Positions 1 to 6,407 of a DNA stretch of 64,000 nucleotides are shown here, piece by piece; the first letter of the stretch is position 1; each line of letters opens with the position of its first letter. The stretch is from CAVPJW01 sp963705525 (lineage in GTDB: Bacteria; Acidobacteriota; Vicinamibacteria; Vicinamibacterales; CAVPJW01), in contig CAVPJW010000002.1 of assembly GCA_963705525.1 (NCBI GenBank), positions 186,001 through 250,000 of the forward strand. The letters run 5' to 3'. Both the position numbers and the translations under genes were made by a program. The notes under the pieces were generated by a model. It saw only the letters and a program-made list of their open reading frames with translations. It was not told where the DNA came from and did no database searches.

Positions 1-1
1 C

Positions 2-331
2 ATTCCGTTCATGACGATGCCAGATGGCGTCGACGCGCTGTTGCGTCTGGCAGGCGCGCCTCGGGAAAAGCTGACGCGTACGGCGTACAACGTCCGCGCG
101 TTCAACCCATCGGCCGATGAGATTCGTGCGGTGGCGCTGCAGGCGTTTCCGGGAGCGACCATTGCCTACGAAACCGACCTCAAACGCCAGCGCATCGTCG
201 ATTCTTGGCCCGCCGATGTTGATGACAGCGCGGCCAGGCGCGACTGGGGATTCTCGCCCCGGCACACCTTTCACTCGGCCTTTGGTGACTACCTGATTCC
301 GACGATTGGCAGACGGTACGCCAAGGCATGA
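2..331 (+). CDS. L-threonine 3-dehydrogenase, SDR (epimerase-like) type, C-terminal part
   Basis: The reading frame is open from base 2, so the gene starts outside the window; only about the last 109 residues are here. The tail matches the NAD-dependent, extended-SDR threonine dehydrogenase family: a PFMTMPDGVDALLRLAG stretch, the YNVRAFNPSADEI segment, and the conserved DSWPADVDDSAARRDWGF motif near the end. The family oxidises L-threonine to 2-amino-3-oxobutyrate in the cytosol, which feeds glycine and acetyl-CoA formation. The catalytic Tyr-x3-Lys and Rossmann fold lie in the missing part. A generic NAD-dependent epimerase is the alternative, but the DSWP/DDSAARxDWG block is quite specific. 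Confidence 0.85.
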   Translation: MPFMTMPDGVDALLRLAGAPREKLTRTAYNVRAFNPSADEIRAVALQAFPGATIAYETDLKRQRIVDSWPADVDDSAARRDWGFSPRHTFHSAFGDYLIPTIGRRYAKA

Positions 332-350
332 CGGCTGATTGCTTGCCATC

Positions 351-1628
351 ATGACCGTCATTGAAATCGCGCGGCCGGGCGGCCCTGAAGTGCTGGCCCC
401 GGCATCTCGGCCCGTTCCGAGCCCAGGGCCGCGCGAGGTGCTCGTGCAGGTGAAGGCCGCCGGCGTCAATAGACCCGACCTCATGCAGCGGCTCGGCAAG
501 TATCCGCCGCCTTCAGGAGCTTCCGACATCCCCGGTCTTGAGATCTCCGGGACGGTCAGCGCCACGGGCCCCGGCAGCTGTTGGCAGGTCGGCGACGCAG
601 TCTGTGCTCTAGTGTCAGGCGGCGGGTATGCAGAGTTCTGCGTCGTGCCGGATCCGCAGTGTCTGACGTTGCCGGCCGGCATGGACTTCGTCGCGGCTGC
701 GGCGATACCTGAGACGTTCTTCACGGTGTGGACTAATCTCTTCGAGCGAGGCCGACTGGCGGCGGGAGAGACGGTCCTCATTCACGGTGGATCGAGCGGG
801 ATCGGCACGACGGCGATTCAGCTCGCGAGGGCGCGGGGCGCCCGGGTCTTCGCTACGGCCGGATCCGCCGACAAGTGTCGCGCGTGCGAGGCACTTGGCG
901 CCGAGCGGGCCATCGACTACAAGAAAGAGGACTTCGTCGAGGTGATGAACGCTGTCACCTCCGGCCGTGGTGTTGACGTCGTCCTCGACATGGTCGGCGG
1001 AGCCTATCTGATGCGGAATATCGGCATCCTCGCTATCGAGGGCCGGCTCGTGCAGATTGCCGTGCTCGGCGGCGCCAGGACCGACATCAACCTGGTGCCT
1101 CTGCTCCAGCGTCGTCTCACGGTGACAGGATCGACGCTGCGAGCGCGATCGATCGAGGAGAAGGGACGCATTGCCGCGGCGCTCAGGAAGGAAGTGTGGC
1201 CGCTCCTCGAATCCGGCACCGTTCGACCGGTGATCCACGCGACGTTTCCTCTGACCGAGGCCGCAAACGCCCATCGCCTCATGGAAACCGGCACACACAT
1301 CGGGAAGATCGTGCTCACGGTGGAGGTGGGGCGCGTGGCCGCTGAATGTCCGACTCGCGGGAACCGCTCTATTCGTTCAGCGGCCACGTCGTCCCACGTC
1401 TTGCGCTGCTATTCTTTGTCGCCCTTCTTCCGCCGGAGGAGGATTACTGGTCAGTCGATCGCTGGCTTCGCTCCCGCTCGAACTCTTGAACGCTGCCGAC
1501 TGTGTGACTCTGCGACCCTGCGCCCTTCGACCCTGTTGGCCCTTCGACCTTGCGACCCTTGGACCCTGCGACCTATTTCTTGTCGACCTGCACGTACATC
1601 ACGTTCATCCACTTGCCGCCGCGATTGA
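351..1628 (+). CDS. NAD(P)H:quinone oxidoreductase, PIG3/zinc-independent MDR family, with anomalous C-terminal tail
   Basis: An MDR-superfamily oxidoreductase of the quinone oxidoreductase type, expected to pass hydride from NADPH to quinones. Visible are the N-terminal GroES-like domain (VNRPDLMQRLGKYPPP), the nucleotide-binding loop HGGSSGIGTTAIQLA, and the family-typical ending HIGKIVLTV near residue 323. I place the start at the ATG of MTVIEIARPGG rather than four codons upstream. Related proteins stop just after IVLTV (about base 1320). Here the frame stays open for another 100 residues of low-complexity sequence, the last part of which is the 8-mer repeat at 1504-1574. The tail is therefore probably not ancestral: a lost stop, a recent repeat insertion, or a sequence error. 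Confidence 0.85.
   Translation: MTVIEIARPGGPEVLAPASRPVPSPGPREVLVQVKAAGVNRPDLMQRLGKYPPPSGASDIPGLEISGTVSATGPGSCWQVGDAVCALVSGGGYAEFCVVPDPQCLTLPAGMDFVAAAAIPETFFTVWTNLFERGRLAAGETVLIHGGSSGIGTTAIQLARARGARVFATAGSADKCRACEALGAERAIDYKKEDFVEVMNAVTSGRGVDVVLDMVGGAYLMRNIGILAIEGRLVQIAVLGGARTDINLVPLLQRRLTVTGSTLRARSIEEKGRIAAALRKEVWPLLESGTVRPVIHATFPLTEAANAHRLMETGTHIGKIVLTVEVGRVAAECPTRGNRSIRSAATSSHVLRCYSLSPFFRRRRITGQSIAGFAPARTLERCRLCDSATLRPSTLLALRPCDPWTLRPISCRPARTSRSSTCRRD
1504..1574. repeat. Degenerate 8-mer tandem array, family A (GACCCTKC units)
   Basis: About eight imperfect copies of an 8-base unit (GACTCTGC, GACCCTGC, GACCTTGC, GACCCTTG and so on; reverse-complement consensus about GGGTCGMA). The array lies in the tail of the quinone oxidoreductase frame. 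It runs directly into the stop codon of the minus-strand SnoaL-like gene: the last unit GACC is followed by TA, giving CTA, which is that gene's TAG. The same unit recurs at 5966, 6414, 9104 and 15455. Confidence 0.8.
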
Positions 1629-2031
1629 CCCAGGTTGACGCGGCGTAGCCGTGGCTCTCGCTCTGTCCCGGCAACTGCTGCGTGAATTCGAGCGCAACGG
1701 TCGCGGCGTCATTCGACAGCCGCATGACCCTGACGTCCGAGAGCGTGTACGAGACGCCCTTCATCGCGTTCATGGCTTTGAGGGCGGCCGCACGGTCCAT
1801 CATTCCGCTGCTCTCAATCTGGACGAAGTCTTCGGAGAGTCTGCCTGCAACCATGTCCAGCGTGCCGGCCTTTTCTGCTTCCCACATCGATTGCTCCAGC
1901 CCGAGAATCTGGGCTTCTGACGCCAGCTGGGCGGCAGAGGTCTGATGAGACATTCGTTCTGCTTCCGGCTTGACGGGTGTGTTCACGATGGTCAACAGGG
2001 CCAGAACGGTACCGAGTCGAGTCCTCGTCAT
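1573..2031 (-). CDS. Exported SnoaL-like / DUF4440 (NTF2-fold) protein
   Basis: A 152-residue protein with a short hydrophobic N-terminus (TRLGTVLALLTIVNTP) that looks like a weak signal peptide, followed by an NTF2-like cone fold. The pattern LEQSMWEAEKAGTLDMVAGRLSEDF, then the SDVRVMRLSNDAATVALEF strand and the terminal WVNRGGKWMNVMYVQ, is typical of DUF4440/SnoaL-like proteins. Such proteins bind small ligands; no catalytic function can be assigned. It is transcribed alone, convergent with the quinone oxidoreductase and divergent from pepF. Its stop codon is formed at the edge of the adjoining 8-mer array. Confidence 0.75.
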   Translation of the reverse strand: MTRTRLGTVLALLTIVNTPVKPEAERMSHQTSAAQLASEAQILGLEQSMWEAEKAGTLDMVAGRLSEDFVQIESSGMMDRAAALKAMNAMKGVSYTLSDVRVMRLSNDAATVALEFTQQLPGQSESHGYAASTWVNRGGKWMNVMYVQVDKK

Positions 2032-2103
2032 CGTTGGCGCGCCTCCCTGTGAAGCTTACACGAACCCAACGGAGCCCGGCCGCGGTCGGATTATGATGAA
2101 GGG

Positions 2104-3939
2104 ATGCGGCTGATGAAGGCGACTGACGTGGAGTCCGTGCCGGGAAAGCTCCGCCCGCGCGCTGAGATTTCCGAACGGTACCGGTGGGATCTGAACGATA
2201 TCTTTCCCAGCTGGGACGCATGGCACGACGCGCTCGCGACGCTCGAGTCCAGAGTCGATCAGTACGCCCGCATGAAGGGAACTCTTGCCGGAGGCGCCGA
2301 TGCACTCCTGGCGTCGATGCGACTCAGCGATGAGATCGGGCAACTGACGTACAAGGTCTGGTATTTCGCCTCGCTCGCGTACGATGAGGACCAGCGCGAC
2401 AACGCAGTCAACGCCAGGCGACAGCAGGTCCAGATCCTGATGGCCAAGGCGCAGCAGGCTTCTGCCTGGTTCAATCCCGAGCTGCTCGCCGTACCGTTGG
2501 CGGACGTGCGCGCGTGGATGGACGCCAGGAGCGATCTTGCGTTGTACCGGTTTGCGATCGAGGACCTTTATCGCCAGCAGGAGCATGTGCTCGACGAAAA
2601 AGGCGAACACCTGTTGTCGCTGGCCGCGCGCTTCAACGCGTCGCCGTCCGACGCCTATGCGTCGCTCTCGACGGCCGACCTGGTGCCGCCGATGTTGTCG
2701 TTGTCCGACGGCGAGCAGGTGACGCTGACGTATGGAACGTATCGGGCCATCCTTGCGACGAGGCGCGACCAGCGTGATCGCGCCAGCGCATTCGAAGCCT
2801 TCCACGATCTGTTCGTTCGGAACCAGAACACGTATGCCTCGCTCTACAGCGGTGTCCTGGCGCGCGACTGGTTCCACGCGCAGGCGAGGGGATATGCCTC
2901 GTCGCTCGATTCCGCGCTGCACGAGTTCAATATTCCCATCTCGGTCGTGTCCAACTTGATCCAGACGACGAAACAGGGCGTCGAGGCGCTCCGTCGATAC
3001 CATCGTCTTCGCAAGAAGGCGCTGGGCGTTGATCGGTACCACGTGTACGACGGCGTAATCCCTCTCGTGGCGACCGATCGCCGGTATCCGTACGACGAGG
3101 TGCGATCCTGGCTCGTGGAGTCGGTGGCGCCGCTCGGCACGGACTACGTCAGGTCGTTAGGGCAGGCTCTCGATCGCCGATGGATTGACGTCTACGAGAA
3201 TGCCGGCAAGCGAAGCGGCGCGTATTCGGCGCCCGTGTACGGCGTTCATCCGTACATGCTGCTCAACTACAACGACACCCTCGACGCCGTGTTCACGCTG
3301 GCGCACGAGCTGGGCCATTCGATGCACACGATGCTGGCGCACGCACACCAGCCGTTCGTCTATTCGGGCTACACGATTTTCGTCGCTGAGGTGCCATCCA
3401 CACTCAGCGAAACACTGCTGCTCGACTACCTGCTGGCCCGCACCAAGGAGCGATCCGAGCGCATCGTCCTCCTGCAGCACGCAATCGACGATCTCGTCGC
3501 TACGTTCTATACGCAGGTGCTGTTCGCCGATTTCGAGCTCCAGGCCCATCGTCTTGTCGAAGCGGATCGGCCCGTGACGGCCGATGCTCTGAGCGATATC
3601 TATCTCGACCTGCTGAAGGCCTATCACGGTGATGCGATCGAGTACGATGAGAAGCTGCGCGTGACGTGGGCCCGCATCCCGCATTTCTTCAGCACGTCGT
3701 ACTACGTGTACCAGTACGCCACGTGCTATGCGTCGAGTGCGCAGCTCGCCGCCGATGTGACACGGAATCAGGCGGCCGCCGAGCGATATCTGGACCTGCT
3801 CAAGGCCGGAGGCAGCGACTATCCGATGACGCTCCTCGCGAGCGCCGGTGTCGACCTGGCGGATCCGCGCCCAGTGCAGGCGGTCATCGACTTGATGGAT
3901 CGCCGGGTGACCGAGCTCGAAGCCGCGATGATCAGTTAG
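2104..3939 (+). CDS. pepF: Oligoendopeptidase F (M3B metallopeptidase)
   Basis: A 611-residue zinc peptidase expected to cut short peptides in the cytosol. The zinc motif HELGHSMH gives H401, E402 and H405, followed by the downstream acidic ligand region EVPSTLSETLL (about residues 427-437). The N-terminal helical domain typical of PepF precedes it (RYRWDLNDIFPSWDAW onwards), and the C-terminal FSTSYYVYQYATCYASS block is characteristic. Length agrees with the family at about 600 residues. No signal peptide is visible. The start at 2104 follows GAAGGG; the ATG at 2113 is an alternative. A TATGAT hexamer at 2092-2097 may be the -10 box, which would make the leader extremely short. Confidence 0.95.
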   Translation: MRLMKATDVESVPGKLRPRAEISERYRWDLNDIFPSWDAWHDALATLESRVDQYARMKGTLAGGADALLASMRLSDEIGQLTYKVWYFASLAYDEDQRDNAVNARRQQVQILMAKAQQASAWFNPELLAVPLADVRAWMDARSDLALYRFAIEDLYRQQEHVLDEKGEHLLSLAARFNASPSDAYASLSTADLVPPMLSLSDGEQVTLTYGTYRAILATRRDQRDRASAFEAFHDLFVRNQNTYASLYSGVLARDWFHAQARGYASSLDSALHEFNIPISVVSNLIQTTKQGVEALRRYHRLRKKALGVDRYHVYDGVIPLVATDRRYPYDEVRSWLVESVAPLGTDYVRSLGQALDRRWIDVYENAGKRSGAYSAPVYGVHPYMLLNYNDTLDAVFTLAHELGHSMHTMLAHAHQPFVYSGYTIFVAEVPSTLSETLLLDYLLARTKERSERIVLLQHAIDDLVATFYTQVLFADFELQAHRLVEADRPVTADALSDIYLDLLKAYHGDAIEYDEKLRVTWARIPHFFSTSYYVYQYATCYASSAQLAADVTRNQAAAERYLDLLKAGGSDYPMTLLASAGVDLADPRPVQAVIDLMDRRVTELEAAMIS

Positions 3940-3970
3940 GACCGCGATACGACAGCGAACGGAGCCGACC

Positions 3971-5158
3971 ATGGAACTCTCGTCATTGCACATCCCGGGT
4001 GAAGGCCATGCGCGCTATCTCTGGCGGAACGGCGAACTCGTCCCCTGGAGCGAGGCCACGGTCCATGTGACCGCGGCCGGGCATGCGTCCGTCTCATCCG
4101 TGTTCGAAGGCATCAAGGCGTATTGGAATCCGCAGCACGAGGAACTCTACGTATTCCGCCTGCGGGAGCACATGCAGCGGATGGTCGAATCCCTGAAGCT
4201 CGTCCGCCTCGGCACGACGTATTCACTGGACGCGATGATCGGCGGGGTCCTCGACGTGCTCAAGGCTAACGAGATCCGGCGCGATACCTACATTCGCCCG
4301 TGGGTCTTCGCGAGCGGGATTGTTCGCGAGCAGATGGTGCCTCTCGATGCGCCAACGGAGTTCGTCATCGACACCTGGCCGTTCGCGAGTCGGATGCTGA
4401 CGGATCGGGGGTGCCGGGCCAGCGTCAGCTCGTGGACACGCATCTCGGACAACAGCATGCCCCCGCGCGCGAAGGTCTTCTCGAACTATCACAACGGACG
4501 GCTCGGCATCCTCGAGGCGCGCATCAAGGGGTTCGACTGGCCGATCTTCCTGAACGATCGGTTCAAAGTCACCGAAGGGCCCGGCGCGTGCCTCGCGATG
4601 ATTCGAGGTGGGAAGGTCATCACGCCAGCCGTCACCAGCGGTCTGCTCGAAAGTATCACGCGATCGACGCTCCTCTCGCTGCTGCCCGAGATGGGGATAC
4701 CGGTTGTGGAGCGAGAGGTCGATCGGACCGAGCTGTACCTCGCGGACGAAATGTTCTACATGGGCACTGGCTGGGAGATTCTGCCGGTTCTCGACGTCGA
4801 TGGCACGCGTGTGGGCGAGGGGCGAATGGGCCCGCTGACTCAGGCCATCGATCGTGCGTATCACGACCTCGTTCGGGGCAGCGCTACGTCGCACGTCGAG
4901 TGGCTCGAGCCGGTGTGGCGTGGGGTGGCGGCGACTGCCCAATCGTCGCACGGGCGCAGGGCACTCTCGTGCGGCCAGCGCGCGTGCTTGAGATCGGCAC
5001 GCTACGGTTGCGGCTCGTGGCCGCGACCGATCGATTGGCTCGGGCTGCGGCTGCAGATGTCAACGAGCTCGGCCAATTGCTCGACGCGCGGATACCGGCG
5101 GCGTGGCCGCCGCCGCTCATGGACGATGGGCCGCTCGAGTATTCGGCGAAGGAGCTAG
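3971..5158 (+). CDS. Branched-chain-type aminotransferase (class IV), with overlong C-terminus
   Basis: A class IV PLP aminotransferase, likely acting on branched-chain amino acids. Seen are the N-terminal YLWRNGELVPWSEATVHV, SVFEGIKAYW, the PLP lysine in AKVFSNYHNG (K168), and GTGWEILPVLDVDGTRVGEG near the C-terminus. Relatives are about 300-310 residues and end close to EWLEPVW (about residue 315). Here the frame continues to 395 residues, and the last 190 bases overlap the acetyltransferase gene in another frame. The extra 80 residues look like out-of-frame translation of that gene. Either the true stop has been lost or a base error hides it. The symbol ilvE is plausible but substrate preference cannot be read from the sequence. 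Confidence 0.88.
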   Translation: MELSSLHIPGEGHARYLWRNGELVPWSEATVHVTAAGHASVSSVFEGIKAYWNPQHEELYVFRLREHMQRMVESLKLVRLGTTYSLDAMIGGVLDVLKANEIRRDTYIRPWVFASGIVREQMVPLDAPTEFVIDTWPFASRMLTDRGCRASVSSWTRISDNSMPPRAKVFSNYHNGRLGILEARIKGFDWPIFLNDRFKVTEGPGACLAMIRGGKVITPAVTSGLLESITRSTLLSLLPEMGIPVVEREVDRTELYLADEMFYMGTGWEILPVLDVDGTRVGEGRMGPLTQAIDRAYHDLVRGSATSHVEWLEPVWRGVAATAQSSHGRRALSCGQRACLRSARYGCGSWPRPIDWLGLRLQMSTSSANCSTRGYRRRGRRRSWTMGRSSIRRRS

Positions 5159-5520
5159 CGGATCGCCCGGAGCTGGCCGGCTGGCTGTACTGGTACTGGA
5201 TTCATCGCGACCACCGCGTGCTCGTGGGCTGCGGCGGGTTCAAGGGTGAGCCGAACGAGCAGGGCAGTGTCGAGGTCGGCTACACGGTCTTTCCAGAGTT
5301 TCAACGCAGCGGGTATGCGAGCGAAGCGACCTCCGGCCTCATCGGTTGGGCGTTCACGGACGACCGCGTGAGGAGCGTGGCTGCCGAAACGTACCCGGAG
5401 CTTGCGGCGTCGATCCGGGTCATGGAGAAGAACGGCCTGACCTACATGGGCGGCGGCAACGAGCCCCGCGTGATTCGATACGCCATCGACCGTCACGCCT
5501 GGTTCGCCAGGGCGTCGTGA
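4969..5520 (+). CDS. GNAT family N-acetyltransferase
   Basis: A RimJ/RimL-like acetyltransferase of about 183 residues. It has the N-terminal GTLRLRLVAAT motif found in this group, the substrate-loop helix, the acetyl-CoA-binding segment VEVGYTVFPEFQRSGYASEAT (Q/R-x-x-G-x-A), and a C-terminal AASIRVMEKNGLTYMG motif. The start is uncertain: GTG 4969 is preceded by GCAGGG, while GTG 4984 lies closer to the family's usual start. It shares bases 4969-5158 with the overlong aminotransferase frame. The substrate is unknown; many relatives are of unassigned specificity rather than ribosomal. Confidence 0.8.
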   Translation: MRPARVLEIGTLRLRLVAATDRLARAAAADVNELGQLLDARIPAAWPPPLMDDGPLEYSAKELADRPELAGWLYWYWIHRDHRVLVGCGGFKGEPNEQGSVEVGYTVFPEFQRSGYASEATSGLIGWAFTDDRVRSVAAETYPELAASIRVMEKNGLTYMGGGNEPRVIRYAIDRHAWFARAS

Positions 5521-5546
5521 CCCGCCCGATCACGGCGTGACGCGTT

Positions 5547-5966
5547 GTGGACATGGCCCGACTGCCTCTGCTGCTGACGCTTCTCCTCGGCTCGGCGTGC
5601 GGCACCCACACCAGCCCGCCGACGGCCCCGAGCGGTCCGCTCGATCTGAGCGTGACGCTGGTGGCCGGCCAGACCGCGGTGATCACCAGCTCTCTGACGA
5701 TTCGATTTGACCACGTGCAGACGGATTCACGATGTCCAGTGGATGCCGTGTGCGTCTGGGCGGGCGAAGCGGTGATCGTCCTGTCTGCGCACATGCCCGA
5801 CGAGGCCGACCAGGATCTGCCGCTCCGGATCTCGGGCGGCCAGGGATCTCCGGCGTCACATGGCGGATACACCATCGAGCTCACACGCCTCGATCCGGCA
5901 CCACTCGCCGGCCGCAGCATCCCCCAGAACGCCTACGCGGCGACGCTGCGGGTCACGCATCCGTAG
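5547..5966 (+). CDS. Small predicted lipoprotein or exported protein with DSRCPxDAVCVWAG motif
   Basis: 139 residues with a hydrophobic N-terminus ending in LLLGSACG, a passable but imperfect lipobox, so probably membrane-anchored after export. The mature part contains the paired cysteines of DSRCPVDAVCVWAGEA, a motif that recurs in uncharacterised bacterial exported proteins and probably forms a disulfide. No enzymatic function is evident. The stop codon TAG at 5964-5966 abuts the first unit of the next 8-mer array. Confidence 0.7.
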   Translation: MDMARLPLLLTLLLGSACGTHTSPPTAPSGPLDLSVTLVAGQTAVITSSLTIRFDHVQTDSRCPVDAVCVWAGEAVIVLSAHMPDEADQDLPLRISGGQGSPASHGGYTIELTRLDPAPLAGRSIPQNAYAATLRVTHP

Positions 5967-6036
5967 GGTCGCAGGGTCTCGATGTCACAGGGTGGCAGGG
6001 TTCTGAGACCCTGGGACTCTTTGACCCTTCGACTTT
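5966..6036. repeat. 8-mer array, family A, in inverted arrangement
   Basis: The left half carries GGGTCGCA-like units on the plus strand and the right half carries GACCCTGG/GACCCTTC-like units, the same unit inverted. The two halves can pair into an imperfect long hairpin between the lipoprotein stop and the PadR promoter. No T-run follows, so intrinsic termination is only a possibility. Confidence 0.75.
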
Positions 6037-6053
6037 CTTCCCACAAACCGACT

Positions 6054-6078
6054 GTGATATAACTACGCATTATGTCAC
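6054..6078 (+). promoter_or_regulatory. Extended -10 promoter and PadR operator candidate over the padR start codon
   Basis: GTGATATAA at 6054-6062 and TTATGTCAC at 6070-6078 are inverted repeats matching at 8 of 9 positions with a 7-base spacer. The left arm contains an extended -10 (TGA then TATAAC, 6055-6063). The right arm contains the padR ATG at 6072. Transcription would start about at the ATG, implying a leaderless or near-leaderless mRNA that the regulator can shut off by binding the same element. PadR-family proteins are known to bind such dyads; autoregulation here is inference. Confidence 0.55.
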
Positions 6079-6407
6079 TAGGCAGACTGCCGGACATTAC
6101 TCACCTCCAGTTCCTGGTCCTGGGACTGCTGCTCGGCGCCGAGTCGTCTGGACGGCGTCTCCGCCAGGAACTGGCCCGGCTCGGCGTCCGGCGCACCATG
6201 CCCGCCTTCTACCAGATGATGGCGCGCCTCGAGGACGGCGGGCTCGTCGACGGGTGGTACGACCAGAAGATTGTGGCAGGCCAGATCATCAAGGAGCGTC
6301 GCTACAAGCTCACGGCCAGCGGTGCCAAGGCGTGGACGGCGACGCGCGAGTTCTATCTTCGGGCCGCGCGCGACAAGCGATTTGCCGATGGCTGGGTGGA
6401 TGCGTGA
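6072..6407 (+). CDS. PadR family transcriptional regulator
   Basis: A 111-residue winged-helix protein. The sequence LQFLVLGLLLGAESSGRRLRQEL, then AFYQMMARLEDGGLVDGWYDQ (recognition and wing region), and RRYKLTASGAKAW fit the PadR N-terminal domain. The long C-terminal helix of PadR-s1 proteins is short here. It overlaps the next gene by four bases (GTGA), so the regulator and the permease are translationally coupled. PadR genes in front of ADOP-type permeases are common in Acidobacteriota. It probably represses its own operon through the dyad over its start codon. Confidence 0.9.
   Translation: MSLGRLPDITHLQFLVLGLLLGAESSGRRLRQELARLGVRRTMPAFYQMMARLEDGGLVDGWYDQKIVAGQIIKERRYKLTASGAKAWTATREFYLRAARDKRFADGWVDA

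Noticed and set aside
2056..3042. Long open frame antisense to pepF
   Set aside because: No recognisable domain, composition is Arg/Gly-rich shadow of a high-GC gene; pepF with its HELGH motif is the real gene.
5732..6403. Upstream extension of the ABC permease frame
   Set aside because: It crosses the lipoprotein and padR genes in another frame. The GTG at 6404 overlapping the padR stop is the natural start.
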